Below, piece by piece: positions 21,171 to 32,800 of a stretch of 64,000 nucleotides of DNA. The stretch spans positions 496,001 to 560,000 of the forward strand of contig QYRS01000013.1 in assembly GCA_006503535.1 (NCBI GenBank), written 5' to 3'. Below the pieces are notes generated by a model. That model saw only the letters and a list, made by a program, of their open reading frames with translations. It was not told the DNA's origin and made no database searches. Within the stretch, counting starts at the first letter, position 1, and the number at the start of each line of letters is the position of its first letter. This DNA comes from Arthrinium phaeospermum. Its lineage: Eukaryota > Ascomycota > Sordariomycetes > Amphisphaeriales > Apiosporaceae. Both the position numbers and the translations under genes were made by a program.

Positions 21171-24113
21171 ATGAAACGCAACACTGCTGCGCTCAGCAGC
21201 CGCCCGCAAGTAGATTCCCAGGCAGTTGAATCCTCCTCGTCAGTGTCTGCGACGGGCGAACCTCCCAGGAAACTGCAACGGCAAGGCTCGAGGATCAGAT
21301 CAGTTCTTCGCTCCTTGACAAACAGTGGTAAGTACCCGCCCGTCTTGCAATCAAGGTGCAAGGCCTAATCCAATGCCGCATCAGGTACTTCATGGCCTGA
21401 ACGTGCCAGTCCTCAGCCCAATACGCCGTCACCAGTATACGGAAAGAAGACGTATGATCCAGACGATGGCCTGTTCAAGCGTCTTCCCTTTTCGGGGTTG
21501 CAGTCTCCGTTCAAGCCCACCGCCACCATCATCCACCGCAAACCTTCCAAACCAAGATGCTCTATTCGTTCTATGGACAGGCCCCAAGAACAAGATGTGC
21601 CACCGTAGTTCAGTGGCCTGGAGAATGGCCTCGACACTGGCAACCCGGAATCGTCAACATCCAATAGCAACAGCAATAGCAACACAAACTCGAGTGGCAA
21701 ATACTCGGGACATCCAATTGAACCCACCGTCACGCCAGCAACCTCGTTAGACTCCAAGGTCTCGTCTCAGGACACCAACTCGGCAGAGAAGAAGCCCAAG
21801 GCTGCCAGTGTGCTTCGCCGCGAAGTTGTGCCCGAGCTTGGCTCCAGCCCAGACTCGACGTTGGAGCCAATTGAGGAGACTGCCCTGGATCAACTGTGCC
21901 CCACCGTCTTGACCGTCGAGAAGGCCTCGGCTGCCAAGATCTACCTGGAAACCTATTTCAATGAAACACTCGTAAGAAACAGCCCGAGATCCCTACGCCT
22001 CCAGCTCCTCGAGGCGGATCTCTGGGGCAGACGCGAGGAGCTCAGTCCGCCCGAGAAGGACTACCGGCGCCGCTTGTTCTACAAACAAGAGACGGACCAT
22101 TTGCGCGAGACACGCGTACTAAAAGCAAAGAGCACCGGTGTGATGAAAGGCTTGCACAACGAGCTGGCTGATAATTATGACGTAGTGAAGATTCTGGGTA
22201 AAGGCAGCTTTGGCGTGGTTAGGCTGGTCAAGGAGAAGACTGGTAACGGCTTCACCAACCAAACTCCGGCAGACAAGAAGTCAGTTTATGCCATGAAGGT
22301 GATCCGGAAGTCTGCAATGCTGCGAACCAGCCAAGAGGGACACTTGAGGGCGGAAAGAGATTTCCTGGTTTCCTCAGAGGGCTCGCGATGGTATGCATGA
22401 ACCTCGAACTGCGTTACGACGATGAAATACGCTAACATGACAGCGTATAGGATTGTGCCCCTGATCTCGAGCTTCCAAGATCCCGCCAATCTGTATCTGG
22501 TCATGGAATACATGCCGGGGGGTGACTTCCTCGGTCTACTCATCCGCGAGAATGTGCTGAGTGAGCCAGTGGCCAAGTTCTTCATTGCCGAGATGATTCT
22601 TTGCATCGAGGAAGCACACTCTCTGAGTTGGATACACCGTGACATCAAACCGGACAACTTTCTGGTATCAGCTGCGGGCCACCTTAAGATTTCCGACTTT
22701 GGCCTCGCCTTCGACGGCCATTGGTCGCACGATACAAGCTACTATCACACACACCGCTACAGCCTTGTGCACAAGCTCGGCCTCACCATTGAGGGCGATG
22801 CCGTGGACCGGTCTGAAGGCTTCCAGGGCACGCTCAAATAGGCGCAGAACGTGGCCGAGGCAATGCGGAAGCATGAACGCAAAGCACCAGAAGATGGCTC
22901 CCCTGCTGCAGATCTGGAGGAGCCTCTTCTGAATTGGCGCAACCGTTACGGCAATCGGCAGTCGGCTCGATCAGTCGTCGGGACGAGCCAGTACATGGCA
23001 CCCGAAGTCATCCGTGAGGGCGAATACGATGCCAGATGTGACTGGTGGAGTCTCGGCATAATCCTATACGAATGCATCTACGGCCACACCCCTTTTTTGT
23101 CGGAAGAGGGCGGTCGTCAGGAGACGAAACGCAACATAGTCAACCACCAGAGCACATTCGCCTTTCCGCCACGGCCAGTCGTATCGCGTCGCTGCATGGA
23201 TCTGATGGCCAGCCTGATACGCGAGAAGGAGAATCGTCTCTGCTCAAAACGCTACAATGCACGTGATTACCAGTCGATTCCCGCCCAGCCTTTCCGTTCG
23301 TATCGTCGTCAGCCGAATCGCGATCATGCTGGCCGGTCGGTCTATTCCCACGATGCTGAAGAAATCAAGGCACATAAATGGTTTCGCGGCATCCCCTGGG
23401 ACAAACTGCATACGATCCAACCGCCGTTTGTGCCAGAGATCTCTAGTCTCGAAGATACACATTATTTCGACGAAGAGGAGCCCATTTCGGACTGGTCGGA
23501 ATCGCAGCCGGATACCGACTCTTACTCTTTCCCATCCGACGCTGGCCTCGGCATGGGGGATGGTACGGCATTCTCTGCCGCGCACGATCCTACTCGTCTC
23601 CTGCATGGATTGACTACTAACTTGCCTATTCTACAACCTCCTGTAAACACCATTGCCCCTTTGCAAGCGGCGGTCGCGAACCGGTGTCCACGCCGGCTAG
23701 AGGCGGTGCAGAGACATTTGGCGGCGTACCCCAAGATGGTGCGCAACATGGTCATGCACTTCGTCGAGACGCCCTACGACTCAACGCGGCTGAAGCGCAT
23801 TGACCGAGAGATTGAGACGCTGACGGCGAATCTGCAGGAGGTGGAACAGCTCAAAAAAGTGGTGCGCACCTACGGGCGCAAGGAGAAGAAGAGACCACGC
23901 GATCGGCTCCTGCGAGACCGGCACACGAAAGGCCTGGTGCTCGAGGTGCGGAAGCAGAGCGCATTTCTGGGCTACACCTGGAAGAGACGGGGCAACAATG
24001 TGCTCGGCGATGCTCAAGATGATGCCGTCGGTGGGATGGTGGGCGTCGTGGGGAGCTTGGAGCTGGGAGGCACGCCAGCAGCAGCCTGGCCACCGCGGCG
24101 AATCAGATTATAG
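21171..24113 (+). pseudogene. NDR/AGC-family Ser/Thr protein kinase with two in-frame TAG codons (possible pseudogene)
   Basis: Three exons (21171-21327, 21385-22390, 22451-24113) stay in one frame for 942 codons except for TAG at 21606-21608 and 22839-22841. Kinase signatures are intact: glycine loop GKGSFGVV, YAMKVI lysine, HRDIKPDN, DFG, GTSQYMAPE and CDWWSLG. The N-terminal helical region before the kinase (about 22 kb) resembles the Mob-binding part of NDR kinases, and a long insert separates DFG from APE as in NDR/LATS. The second TAG lies in that insert; the first is in the disordered N-terminus. An acidic-aromatic HYFDEEEP segment and a basic C-terminal extension follow. Alternatives are a non-consensus intron ending AAATAG at 22841, sequence error, or readthrough. 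After the first TAG the next ATG is 22143. Confidence 0.65.
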
Positions 24114-24579
24114 AAAATGCGTGGGTGATGGCTTCAACGGGCTGGCGGCCCTCGCTCTGTGACGAGAAGATCTACTACGAGTTGGATGGCTGTGTTGTTG
24201 GTGCCGAGGGCGTTGAGGGATACGATTCCTTTTAGCAAGCATCAGCCATTACCAACATTGGGTGGGTGCGTTGCCTTTGCTCGAGAATGGGAATTCGAGC
24301 ACGAATGAAGGATAGGTGATAGGCTTCATTGTCACTGTACAGTTGACAGTAGGAGCAGGTTCTGGGACGAGGTAAACATACTTAACGCCGTAATTATTAC
24401 CTAGTCATTATTCATTAATCGAAGCCCCTATCCAGGCACCTATTATACTATATATTGGACTGCGTTTTCTCGCGCGACATGGTGTGGTATGTGCCTACAA
24501 ACATATGTATCGTTTGCCGGAGAGTGTTGGGGCCATGTGGAGGTTTTGAAAGGGAGAGAGTGGGTTGGCCCTAGACCTC
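24114..24579. other. Convergent intergenic region, kinase 3' end and ISC1 3' end
   Basis: 466 bp between convergent genes. A/T-rich stretches (about 24390-24460) would suit polyadenylation signals for both strands. No gene seen. Confidence 0.5.
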
Positions 24580-26386
24580 TTACACCCTCGACCAGCTCTT
24601 TTCTTCACGACCCTCCTTCTTCATGAAGCCGGCTCCTCCGGCGCCCGACGCGTGGGCCTTGGCGTTGGTGATCTCCCATTCGAACTCCTTGAGGGCGCGC
24701 ATCTCGGAGCCGACGAAGAGCAGGGCGATGAGCCCGTCGATGGTGCCGGCGACGAGGCCGAGGCTGCTCAGCAGCATCAGGATGAAGGCGACGTAGTTGT
24801 GGGGGCTGAACCAGACGCCGACATAGCAGGCGAGGGCCACGCCGACCCAGGCGAAGAAGTGGTGGCCGCGCCAGCGGCGCTGGGACCGCTCGCGCGCCAT
24901 GTAGGTGTGGATGACGGCCAGGATCTCGTCGTAGGTCGAGGGCGGCAGCTGCGTGACGGGCTGGGCGGCATCGCGGAGCTGCGCCTCGTACGAGGTGACG
25001 AGCAGGTGGTCGCGCAGGGTCGTCGTGGACTTGTGCTGGGCGTGGCGGAGCGGGAGGTGCGAGTCGGACGCCGTCGGGGTCTGCAGGTAGATGCCGGCCG
25101 TGAGGAAGGCCTCGGGGATCTCGGTGGCGCGGGTTTCGGCCACCGAGGTCGCGTCGCCGCTGTCGACAGGTTTCAGCTGGTGGTCGCTGTTGGACTTGTC
25201 GGCGAGGCTGCTGTCGTTGTTGGTGGAGGAGGACTTGGCCAGGGCGGCGGTGTTTTCGCGGGACAGGGGGTTGGAGCCGGGCGAGGGCTGGGAGGAGTAG
25301 TGGAGGACCAGCGTCGCCTCGACGGAGAAATGGTCGCTCAGGCTGCAGCCGAGGTCCGGGTGGCGCTGCAGCATGCCGACGCGGGCGTCCTTGACAACCC
25401 AGCCCCAGCCGGGGCTCTCGCCCTCGGCCGCGCCCGACGAGGCGAAGATGTAGTCGAGCCGCTGGCCCTTGGGGTCGGACGTGTCGGGGGCGACGACGAC
25501 GTCGGCGGGGCGCTTCTGCTGCGCCTTGGGCCAGCGCCAGCTGTTGTAGGCGTTGTTGCTGGTGGCGCCGTTCTCGCGGACGTTGAACTCGGCCGTGGGG
25601 ATGGGCTTGCGCCGGGCCCGCTCGGCGTCGTGCTCGGCGGACCCGAGCGACGAGTCCGGGTGCAGCACCCGCCACACGTCCCGCACGGGCGCGTGGGCCG
25701 TCAGGATGCGGTGCTGCAGCGAGAGCGGCACGTCGTTGAAGTCCCCCAGGGCGACGACGAGGTGGCCCCGCGCGGCGGCCCCGCGGACGAGCTTGGCGAG
25801 CTCCCAGGCCTGGGAGAGGCGGTGCGCCGAGTAGGTGTCTACGCCTTTCCGGTGGTTTTCGTAGGCAGGATGGGTCTAGAAAGAAGAAGGGTTAGCTTTC
25901 CTGTTCTCCTTTTCTTTCGATGCCGTTGTACGGAGTAAGTTGACTTGGATGGCTCACGTGAGTATTGAACACCTCGACGACCTCCTTGGGTCCTTTCCCA
26001 TACCGGATCCGCGCACAGGCAACACCCTTGCCGACGAACCAGTCTCCGCGGAAGAAGGCGGTCGGCCGCCCGTTCAAGGGGTACCGAACCATGGAGCTCT
26101 CTTCTATGGGCCAGCGCGACAGTATAGCGAGGCCGCCGCCGAACGCGCCGCTATGGTAGAACTTCCCATAGGGCAGGATGAAGCGGGTGGCGCGGCGGAT
26201 GGCCTGGTAGTCCTCCTGCGTCCAGCATTCCTGGAGACCCACGATGTGCGGCGCCGGGTCCGCGGCGGCGAGGGCCTGGCCGATGGCGGCGAGGCGCGAG
26301 ACGCGATCTTTCGACAGGTACAGCAGTCCCCAGCAGTTTAGGGTGATGATGTTAAGCTCTGTAAGTTCAGAGGGGAGGGAGTCCAT
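24580..26386 (-). CDS. ISC1: Inositol phosphosphingolipid phospholipase C (neutral sphingomyelinase type)
   Basis: Two exons (26386-25958 and 25875-24580, 82-nt intron) encode about 574 aa. The N-terminal endonuclease/exonuclease/phosphatase fold shows LNCWGL, GLQECW, VFNTHTHPAYE (rebuilt across the splice), LGDFND, LDYIF and LSDHFSVE, which are the Mg-binding and catalytic motifs of Isc1 and neutral sphingomyelinases. Two membrane helices near the C-terminus (FFAWVGVALACYVGVWF and a second about ten residues on) match Isc1 anchoring. It cleaves inositol phosphosphingolipids to ceramide in ER and mitochondrial membranes. The ATG at 26386 (MDSLPSEL) fits the family; an in-frame upstream ATG at 26413 would add nine residues. 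GC-rich codon use creates a 457-codon antisense ORF, which is a shadow. Confidence 0.92.
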
Positions 26387-27369
26387 GGCGGTGGGCGTGC
26401 GAGAAGGGCACACAAAGTTGCTTCTTGGGCCAAGGTGATATACTAATTATGTGCTTAATGTAGACCTCCGATGTGCGAGCGGGACGGTCCGGGGATACCG
26501 GGTCGGTGGTTGGAAGGGGGCTTATTTTCTTTAATATTATCACGGGTAACACATGCAAGAAGGAAACAAGTCCAGACGGGACGGGTGGAAAAGGTATTTG
26601 AGACTACTTTAATGTACAGAAAGCCGTTGAACGACTTTGACAGCTCAGGGAAGGGACCAACTCCAATAATCCAAGTTCAGGGATTGGGCCTTAAGATAGA
26701 CAAACCGGCTGTTCATCTGGTCTACAATAAGGTTAGTTCCCAGGAGCATGGCTGCACGTCCGGAGATGAGGTTGTGACGGGACAGGGGGCCTCGTGGTGT
26801 CGACGTCAGGCATTGGAATTTGGCAGGCTACAGGCGCAGCAAGGATGCCGGATGCCTGCATGTTACGCATACCGAACGACCCTCTATTTTCCAAATGAAC
26901 TCAGCGACCCCCCACTAGGCTAAAGGTTAAGCGAAGCAGCCTGGACTGCGCCCAAATGTGGGTCATTTCAGCCTTGTCCCCCCAATTCTACAGCAGACCC
27001 CCAGGCCCCCCAGCACGCGTAGGTACGGTAACGGTGGGTGCTGGTCTCTACCAAATTGGAAGTTAATTGATCAAATTGATTCCATTAGCACATGCAGTGG
27101 GACAAGGCTGTGATCTTGGAGCTTCTGCTTCACCCAACATTTGCATTTCGACATAACAGAAGGGCGATTTACTCGACAAAACCCCACCAGCAAACATATC
27201 TTGGGTTGTCAGACCGTAGCAGCTGCTCCTAATACCTAATCCTCCAAAGCTCGGGAAACCAGCCACCAGCTGATTTTGCCAATCCACTTCGGTCGCGATA
27301 GTCCTGGACCCTCTATCAACGCGAATCTACGTACAACAAGGGAGAGACGACCCAATTCGCGTCGCACAC
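26387..27369. other. Divergent promoter region between ISC1 and SWD3
   Basis: About 1 kb between divergent starts. The plus-strand ORF at 26471-26923 (150 codons) has no recognisable content and is not called. I see no RNA gene or repeat. Confidence 0.5.
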
Positions 27370-29090
27370 ATGGCAGAACCGGACACATCAGTGGCAGATG
27401 TGCCAGTAGCTGCCCCTCCTTCCAAGCGGCGCAAAGTCCACCAGGAAGATAGTGCAGAGTCCACCCCGCGATACGATACCCCCGACGTCAAGGACGGACA
27501 GGACGACGACAAGGACTCGGACGACAAGGCCGCGTTGCGCGTTTCGATACGGGAGCGACGGCCAGAGAGCCCGTCCGCCAGCAGGAGCCCCAGCCCGAAG
27601 CGTCGCGACAACAATTACTATTCGAGCGACCACGACACATCGCGTAGTCGGTCAAGGTCTAGATCGAGGTCCAGATCGCGCTCTACTTCCCGGTCGCGCT
27701 CTGATTCTAGGTCGAGGTCCAGGTCGGAGTCCAGGCTGAGATCCAGGTCACGGTCGAGGACGAGGACAAGGTCGCCTACAGTCTCGCGCTCCATCACTCG
27801 CTCCCCCGTTTCCGGCGACCCAACGCCCTTTCGCACACCCGCCGCCGACGCCGACGTCGATGTAGCGTCCGAACCACCCCAACCGCGGCAGCCCACGAAA
27901 CCCAACTTCAAGCCCCGCCTCGTTCTTGGCGGGCACCGCAAACCTATATCCCAAGTGCGCATATCGCCCGACGGAAGGTGGATCGCCTCGGCCTCAGCAG
28001 ACGGTACCATTAAGATATGGGAGGCGTCCACGGGGAGGCACATAGAGACACTGGTGGGACACATGGCCGGCGTGTCGGCGGTGGCGTGGTCGCCAGACTC
28101 CAAGACCCTGGCCTCGGGCTCCGACGACAAGGCAATTCGCTTCTGGGACAGAGTCACGGGGCAACCTGCAAGGTCGAGACCCTTGCTTGGACACCACAAC
28201 TACGTCTACTGCCTTGCTTTCTCGCCCAAGGGCAACATCCTAGCAAGCGGAAGCTATGACGAGGCGGTGTTCCTGTGGGATGTGCGCGCTGGACGGTTGA
28301 TGAGGAGTTTGCCGGCGCACAGCGACCCAGTCAGCGGCATAGATTTCAGTAGGGACGGGACCTTGGTGGTCAGTTGCAGCACGGATGGTTTGACGTAAGT
28401 TCTCGGCCGCTTTTCTCCCTTTATCCCCGGACCCTTCACGAAAGAGGCGAAAGAAGGAAAAAGAAGAACCTAGCTAACAACTGCCGCGCCCCCAAACACA
28501 GGCGGATATGGGACACGTCCACCGGCCAATGCCTTCGCACCATGGTCCACGAGGATAACCCGCCGGTGACATCGGTCTGCTTCGCCCCCAACGGTCGCTA
28601 CCTCCTCGCTTTTAGCATGGACTCGTGCATACGCCTCTGGGACTACGTGAGCGGCCAAGTCAAGAAGACGTACCAGGGCCATACCAATGCCGGTTTCAGC
28701 ATCGGCGGAACCTTTAGCGTGGTAGACGGGAAGGCCTACGTCACCACGGCCTCCGAGGACGGAGATATCGTGCTCTGGGACATCAAAACCAAGCAGATCG
28801 TCCAGCGTATTGAGAAGGCGCACGACGGCGTCTGCTTCTGGGTCGACGTGCACGGCGATACCATGGTCAGCTGCGGGCAGGACGGCAAGATCAAGGTGTT
28901 TCGGCACCGCGGTCCCCTCGAGGAAAGCTGCCGCACGCCTGCCGTGGCTGCGAGCGACGATGTCCCCAACGGCACTGGGGTCCCGAGTGGCTTGGATGGG
29001 ACCGACACCATGGACGTGGACCAAGAGGATCAGAGCCGAAGCATCTCGCCCCTAAAGACGGATGCCGAGATTAAGAACGAAGAATCGTAA
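27370..29090 (+). CDS. SWD3: COMPASS subunit Swd3/WDR5-type WD40 protein with N-terminal RS domain
   Basis: Two exons (27370-28394, 28502-29090) encode about 537 aa. After a Lys/Arg-containing, Ser-rich N-terminus there is an extended RS-dipeptide tract (about residues 92-150). A seven-bladed WD40 propeller follows, from GGHRKPISQVRISPDG to GQDGKIKVFRH, with repeat ends such as IKIWEAS, IRFWDRV, VFLWDVR, RIWDTS, IRLWDYV and IVLWDIK. Blade order and the LGGHRKPIS entry match Swd3/WDR5, the histone H3K4-methyltransferase (COMPASS) scaffold. The intron falls inside a blade, and splicing restores DGLTRIWD. The C-terminus is acidic and disordered. The RS tract is unusual against the compact yeast and human proteins. 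A splicing-factor WD40 protein is an alternative identity. Confidence 0.82.
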
Positions 29091-29801
29091 GATTTAACAA
29101 GAACAAACCGACTAGCTATATTGGTACCTCCATAAGTAGGACATATGCACTGATCATGGTAGTCTTTTGGGTAACCACTTAGTTAGGGGCATGAGGCCAT
29201 CAATAGAATAAGGGCTCACTAGCTCGAATCCTCCCCCTCAATCTCTATAATATCAAATAAAGTTAGAAGCAAGCTGGTATTATCACCGATTAGAAGAGAG
29301 ACGGTTGGTCTATTGAACCCCAAGAGGAAGTTGTCGGAAGAAACCCTCATTCCTCTGTAAATTGCGAGAAAGTGTAACATGATCTGTGTACCTAAACCCA
29401 AGACGAATTTTGTCTTGCGTACACTTACTTCCATTCCGGGACGCCATCCGACTCCAGGCATCAATGCATATATGCCGCCGAGAACGAATGGAATCGGAGC
29501 CATGAATCCTAAAGCATGACTTCTATGAACTTCTATACGCAAGAAAAGGATATCAACGTCATCGCTTGCATTCCCCACGACGCCGCCGTATATATAAGCT
29601 ATCTGGGTCAGCCCAGATCATGACCCCATGCTCTCAACTGACATCATCCGCCATGCTTCATTTCCGACAAAACTCAAACAAGTCTTTGTCCTCCGCTAGA
29701 CATTGCTGTTTACGACCTCTTGTTGGAATGCGTTGGATATGAGCGCATACTCATGACCACCTCGATAAGGGAAAAGAGAACAAACAACGAGAGGGTCCTA
29801 G
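29091..29801. other. Convergent intergenic region between SWD3 and UBR1
   Basis: 711 bp, relatively A/T-rich. Apart from the doubtful small spliced ORF on the minus strand (29310-29503), nothing is recognisable. Confidence 0.45.
29310..29503 (-). CDS. Doubtful two-exon micro-protein (39 aa)
   Basis: On the minus strand an ATG at 29503 opens 25 codons (MAPIPFVLGGIYALMPGVGW, then RPGME) that end exactly at a GTAAGT donor (29428). A CAATTTACAG acceptor at 29355 joins 14 more codons and a TAG (29310-29312). The first exon is hydrophobic and could span a membrane. A TATATA-like sequence lies about 85-95 bp upstream (29587-29597). I recognise no family, and no branch point is clear, so this may be coincidence or the 3' part of a longer gene. 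Confidence 0.2.
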
Positions 29802-32800
29802 TTAAATCGTCTCCCAGCCGCCATTGTTGATATCCGCTTCGAGCTTACGACTAATAAAACTCGGTACGCCGTGGCCTAGCCACATGGCGCGGATCATGGA
29901 GTCGTAGCGGCGCTGGTTGAGGAAAAGTTGGCGGCCGTGGCGGAGGCCGACGTCCACCTCGCCGTACTTGTCTATGTAGGGTGCGTTGCTGAAACTACCG
30001 CTCTTGCGATGGAGGTAGAAGATGGCGCACTTGCGGATGTTGATGAATATTCCCATGTTGCGCTGACACCTGTTTACGAACGGGGGTTAGCAGAGGAGCT
30101 TTTGGCCTGGCGACTCTGGTTGCACACGATTTCAATGCTAGAGGGGGAGAGGCAGGCTACTACTTACTTGAATAGCATGTGTTGCTGGGCACCCCCTATC
30201 TTCTTAGATGGCTTGTCGCCCGGGCCCGGTTCCTTGTAGTCCATTATGCAGCACATGGTCTGCCCACAGAAGATGTCACCGCACATGAGGCAAACAATCG
30301 GGTCGGCAAGGTCTCTGCCCGTCTTGGGGCAACGGCGGCGAGCGCACTCTTCGATCAAGGTATCGAAGTTCTTGGGGAGTCCAATCAGCTCAAAGATGCC
30401 CGGATGACTGACCTGGGCCGAGGGTGGCAGGCGATGCGGGGCCTCGAGGCTGTTGTCGATCGGGGTGAGCGGTCGGAATGCAATCTGGTGTTTGATCCAG
30501 CCCTGAGCAAGCCTTTCCATTTGCTTGGGCCAGCCATAGTTGGCACCGAGAGGTGTCAGGGCTGTGCACATCTCGTCAAAGGATGGGAGGCGCATGGCAG
30601 CTGTCAAACGCGAGAGCTCATCCAGCTCAGGGGCCGTGGGAACGTAGCTGTTGAGGTCCACCCCAAAGTTGACGTGGAGGAGGATGGCCGTCTTTCGTAG
30701 GAAAACGAGAGCATATCGCTGGACGAAGGCGTAGAAGTTGGACAGGTTGTCGAAAGTCGGCTGCTCAAAACCAGCATTGGGCAAATCGTCAGACAGCTCA
30801 GGGTCCTCGCAATTGCTGTTGATGCCAGCCAGGGTAACGGTATGGCAAAAGTTGGCAAAGTTGTTCAGAGCTGTGTCTTCAGTTGATCGATTGCCCATGT
30901 GTTCGAGCCACTTGCCAATCGGAATATTGCGTGAGATGTTGTACACCACCTTGACAATCTCGGCGAAGTAGCACAGACGGACAAGGTCCGTGATGTCAAT
31001 GTTGTGAGCAGCTGCGACACCAAAGACGCATTCACACATGAAAATAAATGGATCCTGGCTCAGCAAGGGCGGATAGTCCTTTGCGGGCTGCAGACTGTTT
31101 GACGAGTCCCTGCCAAAGTACTCGGATATGAAGAGCTGGCAGTGTTGCCGCTCGCTATCCTTTCGGAAGTCGGCCTCCATTTGGTTATCTCCCCCGTTAC
31201 GAAGACCACCGATGGAGATGTAGGATAAAGTCGTTTCCGACAGGATGCGTAGTTGTATCAACACTTGTTCGGGAATCTTCTCGATCAACGTCATTCCGTA
31301 CTGAGCCTCGAGACCACGCTGCTGGATCTCGGTAGCAGAGATTGAATAGCCCACGGTGCGGGCCATCGCCCCCCCACCTACAAGCTCGTCGTCCTTGTCT
31401 TCGCCATTCGGGCCCGTATATAGCTTGTTGTTTCGTAGAGTGTCTCGCAGGCGTCGGTAAGCAGACATAAGCTCCTTGTCGCCATTTTGAGCATCCGAGG
31501 GGCTTCCTGAACGTACGCTGGACTCTGGAGTCGCCGCAGAAGAAAATGCGTCGCTGAACGGGGTACTAACCGAGACAGATGGTGGGCGGCTTACATTCCA
31601 CGAGTCCATGACCAACTGGGATGACCCCTCGACCAAGCTATCCGGCATGGCGGAACGAACATAGTCTGCGAAGGCATGCTGCAACGAACCTCGAAGCCGA
31701 GGACCCATGTGAGATATGATGCCCATGTGATAGTCAAGGAACGATGCAAACCCGTCCTGAGATTGCAATACGCCTGGATAAGACTCCTCCTTGCCGTCCC
31801 AAGAAATCGGTAGGAATGCATTGCCCAGGGCTTTGCAAAGAGGACACACAAACTCCAAGCGCTCGAGAGATTCTGGATGGTGTCGTGCAATCTGGTGCAC
31901 ATGGCGACGTGCTGTCGCTTCAGTATACATTTCGAAGCAACTGAAGTGCATGATATGGCCGCAGGAAACAGCCACTGGACCAGGCCGAGAAAGGTTGGCG
32001 GGTACCCCTTTCCCGAGCCCCTGTTTCTCGGTAACAAACGTTTCTCCAGCGGCGTTGATCTTCTCAATGGTAACGCGGTTCTCGTGGGCCAGACCGAATG
32101 GGCGTATCTCCTCTGCTGAGCGATCGAGATTTTCCGGGGTTTGGGCGGCCTCTCTCACGAAATCGGCATCTTGAAAATCGGTCTGTCGCAGAATGTGACT
32201 TTCCATAAACAGACCGAACGTGCCGTAGAGTCGACCATCATCTGTATCTTCCTGACACAGAATACAGGTGCCACGGGGATACTTCCAAAAGTTCTTCCGC
32301 TCTTCGACCGTCTGCTCGTCGCCCATATCGTCTAGGTCTTCATCGCCCCAGTCGATGTCTCCCTGCAGTTCGAGAAAGCTCTTTTGCTGTTGCTGGAACT
32401 GCGCCATAACCTTGGCTTGCCGATCCAACGCCGCCTTCTTCTTCTTCTCGCGCTCTTCTTCGGCGAAATGAGCACTGGCAGGTGACGCTGTATCGATCCT
32501 GTCAATGGGTATACCCAGACGGGTATAGGCGGTGTCGAAGTGAACAGGCAGCTTCTGCCTCATTCTCTTGAGTATGAGATTTATCTTGGGATGGCAGGCC
32601 TTGAGCTCTTCCTTGGCCGACAGCAGCTCGAGGAGAGAGACGATGGTCTTCGCCGCCGGGGCTTCAGGCATGAAGTTGCTTCGCCCCTGGCTTGTGAGAG
32701 CTCTGTAGACGAAAGAGTTCTCCGTGGATGCATTGTACTCGGCTGTCTTGTCTTCCGAAATGGCGATCAACACGAGGTGTAAAACCACCTGGACGAAGGT

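Noticed and set aside
21325..21750. 141-codon plus-strand ORF at the kinase N-terminus
   Set aside because: Wrong frame relative to the kinase; begins inside its first intron and contains no conserved motif.
24605..25675. 356-codon minus-strand ORF overlapping ISC1
   Set aside because: Out-of-frame reading of ISC1, extremely Arg/Pro-rich with no domain.
24565..25938. 457-codon plus-strand ORF opposite ISC1
   Set aside because: Lies entirely antisense to exon 2 of ISC1, whose motifs and membrane helices are clear. The protein is Gly/Val/Ala/Arg-rich low complexity, as expected from GC-rich codon shadow.
26471..26923. 150-codon plus-strand ORF between ISC1 and SWD3
   Set aside because: No recognisable motif, in the divergent promoter region.
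27618..28199. 193-codon minus-strand ORF opposite SWD3
   Set aside because: Antisense to the RS tract and first WD40 blades; its Asp/Leu repeats are the complement of RS codons.
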